This document shows, in pieces, positions 51,909-60,966 of a stretch of 64,000 nucleotides of DNA; within the stretch, counting starts at the first letter, position 1, and each line of letters starts with the position of its first letter. The DNA comes from JAOARY01 sp045345765. Its GTDB lineage: Bacteria > Bacillota > Clostridia > Peptostreptococcales > Peptostreptococcaceae. The stretch covers positions 3,224,001-3,288,000 of the forward strand of contig CP148265.1 in the NCBI GenBank assembly GCA_045345765.1. The letters run 5' to 3'. The notes below the pieces were generated by a model. It searched no databases, had not been told where the DNA came from, and was given only the letters and a program-made list of their open reading frames with translations. Made by a program: the position numbers and the translations under genes.

Positions 51909-53960
51909 CTAAGATATAATCATATTTTCTTTATCTAAATCAAATCTTCTTTTTATTTCTATTTTTAAAGCTTCATTTATTTTTAAATTAGAATCTTCTT
52001 TTATAATTTTTTTTGCTTCATTTTGAGCTTTATTTAATATTTTTATATGTTTAAAAATATTTCCTACTTTAAGTTCTGGAACTCCATGCTGTTTAAGACC
52101 AAAAAACTGTCCTGGACCTCTAAGTTCCAAATCCTTTTTAGCTATTATAAAACCATCATTGGTTTGTTGCATAACATCCATTCTCTTTTTTGTTACCTCA
52201 TTATTAGAATCATAAATAAGTATACAAAAAGATTCATAACTACCTCTACCAACTCTACCTCTTAATTGATGTAATTGTGCAAGTCCAAATCTTTCAGAGT
52301 TTTCGATTATCATTATACTAGCATTAGGGACATTTATTCCAACTTCAATTACAGTCGTTGCTATTAGAATTTTTATTTTATTATCTTTAAATTCATTCAT
52401 AATAAAATCTTTTTCTTTATTTTTTAATTTTCCATGCAAAATTTCTATTTTTTCATCTTTAAAATACTTAGATTTTAAATCTTCATACAATTGGTATACC
52501 GATGTTAATTCATTTTCTTCATTATCATCTATAAGAGGACATACTATATATACTTGTCTACCTTTTTTAATTTCTTCTAATGCTTTTTTATAAGCCAAAT
52601 CATTTTTTACCTTTTTAATCGCTATTGTTTCTATTTTTTTTCTACCAGGAGGAAGTTCATCAATTATAGAAATATCCAAATCACCATAAACCATAAGTGC
52701 TAAAGTTCTTGGAATCGGTGTTGCACTCATCACAAGTACATTTGTAAAGTCCCCTTTTAAATTTAGTTTTTTTCTTTGATTAACACCAAATCTATGTTGT
52801 TCATCTGTAACAACTAAAGAAAGATTTTTAAATTCTACATCATCATTAAATAAAGCGTGAGTTCCAACAACAATTGATATTTCTCCTGATTTGAGTTTTA
52901 AAAGCACATCTTCTTTTTCTTTCTTTTTCATATTCCCCTTCAAAATAGCAACTTCCATATTATAAATCGTTGCTATTTCTTTTAGATATTCATAGTGTTG
53001 CATTGCTAAAATCTCTGTTGGAGCCATAAATGCACCTTGATAATTATTAAAAGCACATTCAAGTAATGCTACTATTGCAACTATCGTCTTACCAGAACCA
53101 ACATCACCTTGTATTAGCCTATTCATAGGCTTTTTAGACCCAAAATCCTCATAAACTTCTTTTAGTACATTATTTTGAGCCTTTGTCAGTTTAAATGGTA
53201 AATTATTTATAAATTCCTTAGTTCTTTTAGTTTCAAATATCAAATTTGATTCTTTTTCAATATTCTCTTCTTTTAAATAAAATAAACCTAATTGAAGTAT
53301 AAAAAATTCATCAAAAGCAATTCTATACATAGCAATTTTTAAAGAATTTTTATCTTTTGGAAAATGAATATTTCTAAGAGCATAATCTAAATCGCATAGT
53401 TTATATGTCTTTCTTAAATCTTCACTTATATAATCCTCTATATATGTATTACTTTCAAATACATGCTTCAAAGCTGTTTTTATATCTTCATTCTTAAGAC
53501 CAAAAGTTAATGGATATATAGGATTTATAGCTAAATTTTCTTCATTTTCATATTTAAAAGCTTTTTCTATCTTCTTTCCTTGTATATCAATTTTATTCAT
53601 GAAAAGCTTTGCTTTACCAAATATATATACATCTTCATTTTCTTTAAATAATTTTTTTATATAGTTTTGATTAAAAAAACTACAATTACCTATATTTTCT
53701 TTCTCATCCTTTATTGTAAGCTTAACTATAGAAAGATTTGATTTTATTTTTTTTAATTCAATTCTTGTTATCTTAGCTTTTATTACTATATCTTCTTTAT
53801 CTTTGACTTCATTTAAATATTTTTTATTATTGTTATCTTCATAATTTCTAGGAAAATAATATAATAAATCATATATATTTTTTATACCTAAATTGTTAAA
53901 TAATTTTTTCTTCTTTGGTCCAATACCTTTTATATATTGAATTGATGAATTTAACTTCAA
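51909..53960 (-). CDS. recG: ATP-dependent DNA helicase RecG
   Basis: 683 residues. An N-terminal wedge/OB domain (about 1-230) precedes two helicase lobes with Walker A GDVGSGKT, DEQH box VVTDEQHRFGVNQR, SATPIPRTLAL and the C-terminal ERFGLAQLHQLRGRVGRG (motif VI). RecG remodels stalled replication forks and Holliday junctions. It is followed 11 bases later by rsmD and preceded 12 bases by the large regulator gene, so it is probably co-transcribed with both. Confidence 0.96.
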   Translation of the reverse strand: MKLNSSIQYIKGIGPKKKKLFNNLGIKNIYDLLYYFPRNYEDNNNKKYLNEVKDKEDIVIKAKITRIELKKIKSNLSIVKLTIKDEKENIGNCSFFNQNYIKKLFKENEDVYIFGKAKLFMNKIDIQGKKIEKAFKYENEENLAINPIYPLTFGLKNEDIKTALKHVFESNTYIEDYISEDLRKTYKLCDLDYALRNIHFPKDKNSLKIAMYRIAFDEFFILQLGLFYLKEENIEKESNLIFETKRTKEFINNLPFKLTKAQNNVLKEVYEDFGSKKPMNRLIQGDVGSGKTIVAIVALLECAFNNYQGAFMAPTEILAMQHYEYLKEIATIYNMEVAILKGNMKKKEKEDVLLKLKSGEISIVVGTHALFNDDVEFKNLSLVVTDEQHRFGVNQRKKLNLKGDFTNVLVMSATPIPRTLALMVYGDLDISIIDELPPGRKKIETIAIKKVKNDLAYKKALEEIKKGRQVYIVCPLIDDNEENELTSVYQLYEDLKSKYFKDEKIEILHGKLKNKEKDFIMNEFKDNKIKILIATTVIEVGINVPNASIMIIENSERFGLAQLHQLRGRVGRGSYESFCILIYDSNNEVTKKRMDVMQQTNDGFIIAKKDLELRGPGQFFGLKQHGVPELKVGNIFKHIKILNKAQNEAKKIIKEDSNLKINEALKIEIKRRFDLDKENMIIS

Positions 53961-53972
53961 TTAAATCACCCT

Positions 53973-56849
53973 TTAACTGTATTTTTCTTTGATTTTTTTT
54001 AGATAAGGTATTTCGTAAGCCTCTTTTATATCATTTAAATAATTTAATGATTCATCACAATATTCTATTATATCTTTTTTAATATAATTTGCAAAATAAT
54101 CTTTTATATTCTTATCTTCATCCATCAATATTCTTATTTGCATTTTTATTTTCTTTAAAATACCTTTTTCATATGGACTTTTCATCTCATCTATAATTTT
54201 ACTAGCCTCTATTAAGAATGATTTTGCGATTTTTAAATCACCATCTAATTTAATCTTTAAATAAGCAGCATAACAAAGTGATATTCCCTTGTTCCATTTA
54301 AAATAAGTATTATCATAATTATCTAATGATAATAAAAATGCCTCTAATGAAAGTTTATATTCTTTTAATTCAAAATAACAAATTCCAATATTTTTATATA
54401 AAAGAGCCATGGTTTTATATTCCTTGTAATCACCTAATAAGTCTATAGCCTTTTTGTAATGACTAATAGCTTTTTTATAATCTGTATTGTATTTATTTAA
54501 ATCCCCTAAATAATTGTAACAAGCTGAAATATTTGCTATATATTTTTTATTATCTATATTCAATTCTTTAAATAAATTTATTGATTTTAATAAATATGAT
54601 TTTGATTCTTTATATTCTCCTTTCATTATAAGATTAAGACCTTTTAATCTATACAATGATGCTAATTCCTCTTCAAATTTATTATTTATAGCAATCTTTA
54701 AACTCATATCTATATAAAATTCCATTTCTTCTTCTCTATGAAGTTGTATATAACTAAATATCAATTGTTTATATCCTTTTACTAAATATCTATCATCCTT
54801 AGTATTTTGACTTAAATTTATAAGCTTTTGAGCATTATTAATACCAACTATATATTCTCCTTCATTTATATAAAATCTCGATGATATATGATAATATTCT
54901 TTTTTCAATTTATCTTCATTTGAAACTTTTTTTAGTAAAAATAAATTCTTAATTTCATTTAATTTTTTTAATATTTTTCTCTTTTTTAGAGGTTCTGTTG
55001 TTATTATTTTATCATTATTAAAAATAGGATATACCTCATTATAAAAATCTAAATACTTCTTTAAATAATCTAATTTTTCTTCCAATTCCTTTTTATAATC
55101 TTCACCTTTATTATAATGAAATATTATTTTTTCATGATTGGATATATTTTTTTCTTCTGATAAAATCTGTGCTAGATTATTATGATAAATTTTTCTATCT
55201 TCATCAGATATTGTTTCATATATCATATTTTTAATCCTATCATTAATAAAATTAAGTTCACAAAAATTGGCTTCAACTTTTAAAATTCTTAATTTATAGA
55301 ACTTTGATATACATTCTTTTATCTTATCTTGCTTTTTAAAATTCATATATTTATTTAATACATTTATATTTATGTTTTTATCAAAAACAGAAAGTTTTCT
55401 TAAAAATTCATTTTCTTGCTTATCATTATAGTAAAATAAATAATTCATATATTCAGTCATATAATTTTTATTCTCTAAATTATTTATTATAAAATTTAGA
55501 TTTCCATCATATTCTTTATACAAAAGTTTAATTTCATCATAATTCGCATTTATATTTATAAAATCAAGCAAATTAAAGATTTCCTCTTCATCAAATTTTT
55601 CCATATACATATGCTTAAAATTATCTAAATGTGATGATTTTTTTATAAAATAGTTAACATCTTCTAAATAATATGCTGATGTTGTTGCAATTAAAAATAT
55701 ACTGTCTTCAAATTCTAATATTAACTCATTTAAAAGATCTAATGAATCCTTACTTACAAACTCTAAATTATCAATTAATATAATTATTTTTTCATCTTTC
55801 AAAAATTGACAGAAAAATTCATTTACAAATGATCTCAATCTATTAGGTGTAAACATCTTATTTAATCCATTAAATTTAACATCTAATAATCTAACATTAT
55901 TATCTAATAATAATCTAGTTATCCTACTATTTATTTTATAATTCTTTGCTTTATTCAACCTATAAATTATATATTCAAAAATATAATATTCACTATTATC
56001 ATTTAATAAATTTAATTTAAATATATTTGTTTCTTCTTTTTTTATATATTGATAAAATGAATTTAAAAATTTTGTCTTTCCAGCACCAAAGTCTGATTTA
56101 ATAATAATATTCTTAAAATAATTATCATTTTTAAAAGAATAATATTCATTTAATATATCTGAAAATAAATCATCTCTAGAATATAATTTAAACAAATTTT
56201 CCTTATAAATTTTTTCAAACTCCCCTTTGCTTTCTTCTTTTTTAAAAATCCTATTTTTTAATGATTTTATCTCTAATTCGTTTTGTGTATAATTGTTGTT
56301 TTTATAATATTTTTCAAGTTCAGCATATGAATATTCATTTAAATCATCTAACTCAAGCAAAATTTCTTTTAAAAATTCAACTTGCTCCAAACTATAAATA
56401 TCTAAATTTTTTAAAATTAAATTAATTAATTTTTTCTTCAAATCATCAAATATTTCTAAGAAATAATCATTAAAAACATCTTCATTTGGAATTTTATAAT
56501 CAGAAAAATTACGTTTTTTTAACATGGAAAATATCAAATGTATATCATCCATTAAAATATCATAATCAAACTCTATATTCATCCTATCATCAAATAATAA
56601 ATAATCTTTATTTCTTTTAATTATTGGATCCATATACATTTTATTTATTTCGTATATTGCATTTCTAAGGTTTTTTCTAGGATCTTTCAAATTACCCCAA
56701 AGAATTTTTGCAACTTCATTTTTGGAAATTTTTTTCTTTATTGCAACTATGTATAATATACCTTTTAGTTTTTCATATTTAAATTCTATTTTTTTATTAT
56801 TTAAATAAATTTCTCTCTCTGTTAATATATTTATTTTTAAGCAGTTCAT
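53973..56849 (-). CDS. Large SARP-type regulator with AAA ATPase and TPR repeats
   Basis: 958 residues. An N-terminal winged helix of the BTAD/OmpR type (about 1-95: LYIVAIKKKISKNEVAKILW, then KNLRNAIYEINKMY) precedes a helical BTAD-like region, an ATPase lobe with Walker A IKSDFGAGKTKF near residue 250 and Walker B IIILIDNLEF near 355, and a C-terminal TPR array (about 650-940) with repeated YNYLGDLNKYN- and YKNIGICYFELKEY-type helices. Such STAND-type proteins switch on transcription after binding a ligand or partner. Targets are unknown; it lies at the start of the recG run. A GGGGG site precedes the ATG. Confidence 0.8.
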   Translation of the reverse strand: MNCLKINILTEREIYLNNKKIEFKYEKLKGILYIVAIKKKISKNEVAKILWGNLKDPRKNLRNAIYEINKMYMDPIIKRNKDYLLFDDRMNIEFDYDILMDDIHLIFSMLKKRNFSDYKIPNEDVFNDYFLEIFDDLKKKLINLILKNLDIYSLEQVEFLKEILLELDDLNEYSYAELEKYYKNNNYTQNELEIKSLKNRIFKKEESKGEFEKIYKENLFKLYSRDDLFSDILNEYYSFKNDNYFKNIIIKSDFGAGKTKFLNSFYQYIKKEETNIFKLNLLNDNSEYYIFEYIIYRLNKAKNYKINSRITRLLLDNNVRLLDVKFNGLNKMFTPNRLRSFVNEFFCQFLKDEKIIILIDNLEFVSKDSLDLLNELILEFEDSIFLIATTSAYYLEDVNYFIKKSSHLDNFKHMYMEKFDEEEIFNLLDFININANYDEIKLLYKEYDGNLNFIINNLENKNYMTEYMNYLFYYNDKQENEFLRKLSVFDKNININVLNKYMNFKKQDKIKECISKFYKLRILKVEANFCELNFINDRIKNMIYETISDEDRKIYHNNLAQILSEEKNISNHEKIIFHYNKGEDYKKELEEKLDYLKKYLDFYNEVYPIFNNDKIITTEPLKKRKILKKLNEIKNLFLLKKVSNEDKLKKEYYHISSRFYINEGEYIVGINNAQKLINLSQNTKDDRYLVKGYKQLIFSYIQLHREEEMEFYIDMSLKIAINNKFEEELASLYRLKGLNLIMKGEYKESKSYLLKSINLFKELNIDNKKYIANISACYNYLGDLNKYNTDYKKAISHYKKAIDLLGDYKEYKTMALLYKNIGICYFELKEYKLSLEAFLLSLDNYDNTYFKWNKGISLCYAAYLKIKLDGDLKIAKSFLIEASKIIDEMKSPYEKGILKKIKMQIRILMDEDKNIKDYFANYIKKDIIEYCDESLNYLNDIKEAYEIPYLKKIKEKYS

Positions 56850-56891
56850 TTTTTCCCCCTAGATGCTGTTTATTTGTAAATTAGACACAAA

Positions 56892-56915
56892 AAATAAGAG
56901 CTATTGCTCTTATTT
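56892..56915 (-). terminator. Terminator of the two small genes
   Basis: Arms AAATAAGAGC and GCTCTTATTT with a 4-base loop, followed by T residues on the minus strand. Confidence 0.8.
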
Positions 56916-56958
56916 ATTATAACAAAAAATTTATAAAGCTAAAAATAAATACACATTC

Positions 56959-57180
56959 TTATTTTTTAAACATTATTATATCTAACATCTCACAAATTCT
57001 TTCATATTCATATGTTTTCGTTTCTTCTAATTCTTCTAATAAATCACATATAAATACACCTTGCCAATACATCTTATTTAAATCTTCATCGTCCTTAATA
57101 TCTTTGTGCTCATTTACATTTTCATAAGAAGAAATAAATTCCTTTATAAGTTTAAATATCTTGTCTTTAGCCTCAACCAT
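56959..57180 (-). CDS. Small protein of unknown function
   Basis: 73 residues from the ATG at 57180 (MVEAKDKIF), five bases after AGAGGTG; an upstream in-frame ATG at 57225 has no ribosome site. Acidic, mostly helical, with Cys pairs spaced apart (ICDLLEELEE, ICEMLDIIM). No family is recognised. It is encoded 22 bases after the zinc-ribbon gene and shares its terminator, so the two form an operon. Confidence 0.65.
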   Translation of the reverse strand: MVEAKDKIFKLIKEFISSYENVNEHKDIKDDEDLNKMYWQGVFICDLLEELEETKTYEYERICEMLDIIMFKK

Positions 57181-57202
57181 TTTATCACCTCTTATAAACT
57201 TT

Positions 57203-57385
57203 TTAATCTTCCATAGAATAAACATGTTCTTTTTCTTTTAATTTTTGTTCTTCACAAGAAATTAAATCCTTACATTCTACCTTAACATTAAAAATATCAC
57301 ATTCATCATTTTTACAAATCCCAAAACCACCTTCACCTATTAACATTGTTTCTTCCTTGCATGAAGGACATAATTTTTTTTTCAT
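57203..57385 (-). CDS. Small zinc-ribbon-like protein
   Basis: 60 residues from the ATG at 57385 (MKKKLCPSCKEE), with GGAGGTGG upstream. Two Cys pairs, CPSC and CKNDEC separated by about 17 residues, look like a metal-binding ribbon. A second cluster (CKDLISCEE) follows. Function unknown. It is divergent from the CC-ending small gene across a perfect 12-bp-arm inverted repeat. Confidence 0.65.
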   Translation of the reverse strand: MKKKLCPSCKEETMLIGEGGFGICKNDECDIFNVKVECKDLISCEEQKLKEKEHVYSMED

Positions 57386-57408
57386 AAAATCCACCTCCAC
57401 TATATTTT

Positions 57409-57462
57409 ATTAATACCCAAAAATAAAAAAAATATATATGATTTTTAATATTGGGTATTAAT
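57409..57462. promoter_or_regulatory. Inverted repeat in the divergent promoter region of the ArsA-like operon
   Basis: ATTAATACCCAA (57409-57420) and TTGGGTATTAAT (57451-57462) are exact reverse complements 30 bases apart, placed between the zinc-ribbon gene and the CC-ending gene. The related half-site TATTGGGTAT occurs again near 60757-60766 (minus strand) upstream of the 67-residue gene at 60497. A common regulator is possible. Confidence 0.5.
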
Positions 57463-57481
57463 ATGCAAAGGATGTGATATT

Positions 57482-57757
57482 ATGAATAATAAAATATTTA
57501 AAGATTTTTTTGATTTTATAAAAGCAAGCTTAGATTTCAAAGAAAAATCTGATTCATTTTTAAAAAAAGAAGCAATTGATGAAATGGATAATTTTATATT
57601 GATTTGTTTTTCTGACTTACTTGGAATTCCAAATCCAATAGAATATTATTCTTTGGAACTACTTCCTTATATAGCTTCTGATTTAGAAGGATTTGAAATA
57701 AGAATACTCAATAGAAAAAGTGTAATTGGAGATAGATGGGGCGATTTTTGTTGCTAA
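57482..57757 (+). CDS. Small protein ending in Cys-Cys, cory-CC-star-like
   Basis: 91 residues. The last residues are GDRWGDFCC directly before the stop. A small protein with a C-terminal CC next to an ArsA/Get3-like ATPase matches my recollection of the cory-CC-star family; this is not verified. The rest is a helical domain (FKDFFDFIKASLDF and YYSLELLPYIASDLEG). AAAGGATGTG precedes the ATG. It lies 87 bases upstream of the ATPase gene on the same strand. The terminal cysteines suggest metal or thiol chemistry (inference). Confidence 0.6.
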   Translation: MNNKIFKDFFDFIKASLDFKEKSDSFLKKEAIDEMDNFILICFSDLLGIPNPIEYYSLELLPYIASDLEGFEIRILNRKSVIGDRWGDFCC

Positions 57758-57844
57758 AAAAAATAAATATATATAATAATTTTAATTCTTTATAAGAAAG
57801 TTAAAATTATTGTACAAATATAATTATTCAAAGGGGGTTTATTT

Positions 57845-58762
57845 GTGAAAAAAATTCTATTCTTTGGCGGTAAAGGTGGTGTTGGAAAAACAACATCATC
57901 TTGTTCTTGTGCTTATTATTTTTCAAATAATAATTTAAAAACACTTTTAATATCTACAGACCCAGCACATTCCGTTGGTGATTTATTAAATGTTAAATTA
58001 GATTCTTCTATAAAAAAAATAAAAGAAAATTTATATGGCTTAGAAATAGATCCACAGATTGAGCGAGATAAATATATAAATCGTATAAAATCAAATATTT
58101 CAAAAACTATAAGTCCAGTTATATTAAAGGAAATACAAAGACAATTGGATGCCGCTTCTATATCTCCTGGTTCTGAAGAATCTGCAATATTTGATAAATT
58201 AATAGAAATCATAATTGAAGAATCTAATAATTTTGATAGAATTGTGTTTGATACCGCTCCAACAGGACATACACTGAGATTAATGTCTTTACCTGAACTT
58301 TTGGAATCTTGGTTAGAAACATTAATAAACAAACGCAAAAAAGCTTTAAAACTTAATAATATGGCTAGTAATTTAGAAAAAAAAGATGTTGATGATCCAA
58401 TAATAAATATTTTACAAAGAAGAAAAGATAAACTTATAAAAGCTCGAACTATCTTAATAGATAATAACTTAGCTTCATTTGTATTTGTACTAAATCCAGA
58501 AAAATTACCTATATTAGAAACAAAAAAATCAATAGAAATCATGAAAAAATATAATATGAATATAGAAAATATAGTAGTAAATAAAATACTTCCAAAAGAT
58601 TCAAATAGCGATTTTTTGAATAAAAGAAGAGAAATTCAAGATAAATATTTAGATGAAATAGAAGATACTTTTAAAAATATTAATTTAATAAAAATACCTT
58701 TACTTGATAGAGATATCGACACTGAATATATCAAGGAAATATCTAATTATTTTTCTTTCTAA
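57845..58762 (+). CDS. ArsA/Get3-like P-loop ATPase
   Basis: 305 residues, shorter than two-domain ArsA. Deviant Walker A GGKGGVGKTT at residues 8-17, switch I region TDPAHSVGDLL, switch II FDTAPTGHTLRL and later FVLNPEKLPI. This is the single-domain form seen in many anaerobes, with the TRC40 fold. It is not certain that it pumps arsenite; no ArsB or arsR is next to it. GGGGG precedes a GTG start at 57845. It follows the CC-ending gene and precedes nadE. Confidence 0.88.
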   Translation: MKKILFFGGKGGVGKTTSSCSCAYYFSNNNLKTLLISTDPAHSVGDLLNVKLDSSIKKIKENLYGLEIDPQIERDKYINRIKSNISKTISPVILKEIQRQLDAASISPGSEESAIFDKLIEIIIEESNNFDRIVFDTAPTGHTLRLMSLPELLESWLETLINKRKKALKLNNMASNLEKKDVDDPIINILQRRKDKLIKARTILIDNNLASFVFVLNPEKLPILETKKSIEIMKKYNMNIENIVVNKILPKDSNSDFLNKRREIQDKYLDEIEDTFKNINLIKIPLLDRDIDTEYIKEISNYFSF

Positions 58763-58841
58763 TTCTAAACCTTGTATGCTATAATATGTGCTATAATGAT
58801 TAGAGATTTTTATATCATTCTACTATGAAAGGAAGATTAAA

Positions 58842-59591
58842 ATGTCAAAAGATTTAGATATCAAAATTGAAAAAGTTGTTACATGGTTACAAGAAAAAGT
58901 AAAGGAATCTCATACTAATGGATTGGTAGTTGGAATATCTGGCGGAATTGATTCTGCATTAGTTTCATTTCTTATAAAAAAAGCATTTCCAAATAACTCA
59001 TTAGGTGTTATTTTACCAATAAATAGTAATCCAGATGATAAAAAAGATGCATTAGAAGTTGCTAAAAAATGTGATATTAAAAATATAACATTAGATTTAT
59101 CTGATATAAAAATGAATTTATTGGATACTGTAACAAAAGAGTTAAAAAATTCGTCATTATTTAATCAAGATAATTTAAAACTTACAGATGCTAACTTAAG
59201 AGCAAGACTTAGAATGTCTACAATATATAGTGTTGCAAATAATCTAAATTATTTAGTAGTTGGTACAGATAATAAAGCTGAAGTCCACACTGGATATTTT
59301 ACTAAATATGGTGATGGTGGTGTAGATATACTTCCAATAGCTAATCTTTCAAAAAGAGAAGTTTATGAATGGTCTAAATATCTTGGAGTTCCAAGTAGCG
59401 TCTTAGAAAGACAACCTAGTGCTGGTCTTTGGGAAGGTCAAACAGATGAAAATGAAATGGGTACTACATACGATATGATTGATGATTATTTAGAAGGTAA
59501 AGATATTCCTAAAAAAGATAAAGATATTATAGATAATCTTCATAAAAGATCTATGCACAAAAGAAAAATGCCAGATTCTTGTGAAATTTAA
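58842..59591 (+). CDS. nadE: NAD+ synthetase (ammonia-dependent type)
   Basis: 249 residues, the length of NH3-dependent NadE, without a glutaminase domain. The PP-loop reads GISGGIDSALVSFL near residues 30-43; later conserved blocks are VGTDNKAEVHTGYFTKYGDGG, ending at LPIANLSKREV (quoted in short pieces), and PSAGLWEGQTDENEMG. It adenylates and amidates nicotinate adenine dinucleotide. AAAGGAAG precedes the ATG. Followed by a bidirectional terminator. Confidence 0.95.
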   Translation: MSKDLDIKIEKVVTWLQEKVKESHTNGLVVGISGGIDSALVSFLIKKAFPNNSLGVILPINSNPDDKKDALEVAKKCDIKNITLDLSDIKMNLLDTVTKELKNSSLFNQDNLKLTDANLRARLRMSTIYSVANNLNYLVVGTDNKAEVHTGYFTKYGDGGVDILPIANLSKREVYEWSKYLGVPSSVLERQPSAGLWEGQTDENEMGTTYDMIDDYLEGKDIPKKDKDIIDNLHKRSMHKRKMPDSCEI

Positions 59592-59604
59592 TAAAAGATT
59601 AAAT

Positions 59605-59648
59605 AAAAAAATATATCAAAATAATTAAATTATTTTGATATATTTTTT
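59605..59648. terminator. Bidirectional terminator between nadE and the EcsC-like gene
   Basis: Nearly perfect arms AATATATCAAAATAATT / AATTATTTTGATATATT with a one-base loop, flanked by A and T runs. Confidence 0.9.
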
Positions 59649-60410
59649 ATATTCATTATAATAAACATCATTTATAAATCTTTTTTTATAAATCAAATCT
59701 GCAATTAATCCAATATCCTTTATAGTCTTTAGATTATAAATCCCTCCAACTAAAGAACCTGCAACAGGTATACTTTGCATACTTCTTGCCACAAAAATAC
59801 TATTTGCTATTAATTTTGCGCAAGAAAAGACTTCTTCCTTTAAATCAAATTTCTTTATATAATCTTTATTTTCTAAGATATAAAATATTTCATTTAAAAT
59901 TTTTATATCTTTAACAAAATAAAATTGTAAAAATTTAATCTTTATATATTTTTCAAATTCATCATCATAAGAAAATCCATAAGCATTTTTGATTTGTAAA
60001 ATTAAATCATTTATTATTTTTAGAAATACTGGAATATCAGCAATTACAGTCGTAATTCCCATAAATCCAACAAAAATTCCTTCACATGTACAAATCAGAT
60101 TTTTAGAATTTCTAAGCTTTTTCGAATCATTTATAATATTTTCATATTTTATCAAAGAAAAATTTGAATCAACTTCATAACTTCTATATCTTTTTTTGAT
60201 TTCTTCTAATTTAATTTCATTTATCTTAAATTTTTCTTCTATAAATATACTATAGAAAGAATTTGCAAAAACATTTATAAATTCCTCTATTATTTTATTA
60301 TTTTTGATTTGAACTTTATTCTTAAAAAAACTCTTATTTTTTTTTAGTTTGGAATATTTATATAAAGCTTTTTCAATTTTTAAATTTTCATCAACTATAA
60401 ATTCTTTCAA
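59625..60410 (-). CDS. EcsC-family protein
   Basis: 261 residues. The central to C-terminal part shows the EcsC pattern: FVGFMGITTVIADIPVFL, a helix FSYDDEFEKYIKIKFLQF, and SMQSIPVAGSLVGGIYNLKT. The N-terminal 80 residues are Lys-rich and helical. EcsC-family proteins are named after the Bacillus ecs operon; their molecular function is not settled. No ecsAB homologue is present here. It is monocistronic. Confidence 0.75.
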   Translation of the reverse strand: MKEFIVDENLKIEKALYKYSKLKKNKSFFKNKVQIKNNKIIEEFINVFANSFYSIFIEEKFKINEIKLEEIKKRYRSYEVDSNFSLIKYENIINDSKKLRNSKNLICTCEGIFVGFMGITTVIADIPVFLKIINDLILQIKNAYGFSYDDEFEKYIKIKFLQFYFVKDIKILNEIFYILENKDYIKKFDLKEEVFSCAKLIANSIFVARSMQSIPVAGSLVGGIYNLKTIKDIGLIADLIYKKRFINDVYYNEYKKYIKII

Positions 60411-60496
60411 TTTAACACCCTCTTTAAAAACATAGTTTTATATAATAAATATATTATAAACTATTATTATTAAAATAGGATTAGAATTTAGTTGAT

Positions 60497-60700
60497 TTAT
60501 AGATTAACTATTCCTTCATGTTTATTGTTTATAACATAATAACATCTGCCTTCTTCTGGTTTTAAGTACATATTTAGTTTTTTGATATCTTTAATCAAAT
60601 AACCTTTGTCTTCTCGCCAAATTCTTTTGATTTCTTTTTCTACTTCAATTAAATTGGTTTCGTTTGAATCAAATTGTAAAAAAGCATTAACTTTAGACAT
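60497..60700 (-). CDS. DUF6465-like small protein
   Basis: 67 residues from the ATG at 60700 (MSKVNAFLQFD), five bases after AAGGAGTGG; a start three codons earlier overlaps that site. The C-terminal half (LYLKPEEG-type segment MYLKPEEGRCYYVINN) matches what I recall of the clostridial DUF6465 proteins: a helix, an IKDLxLY strand and PEEGxxYYVIN. Function unknown. Confidence 0.6.
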   Translation of the reverse strand: MSKVNAFLQFDSNETNLIEVEKEIKRIWREDKGYLIKDIKKLNMYLKPEEGRCYYVINNKHEGIVNL

Positions 60701-60904
60701 TCTAACCACTCCTTACATACATTAAATATATTTGTAATCCTTATATTATCAATATATTTATATACCCAATAAAAAAATCTCTATTCAAAAGTATAAATAA
60801 CACTAGCATAAAAATGAGTTTTTTCATTTTCACACGCACCTTAAAAGATTGCACTATTTTCTTGCTAAAAATCTTTACCAACATCATTTGACAAAGAACC
60901 AATA

Positions 60905-60942
60905 AAAAAGGTAGTGTAAAAATTAATTTTTACACTACCTTT
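60905..60942 (-). terminator. Terminator of the M18 aminopeptidase gene
   Basis: Arms AAAGGTAGTGTAAAAATT and AATTTTTACACTACCTTT, nearly loopless, followed by T residues on the minus strand. Confidence 0.85.
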
Positions 60943-60966
60943 AAATTTTAATTATTATTTATTATA

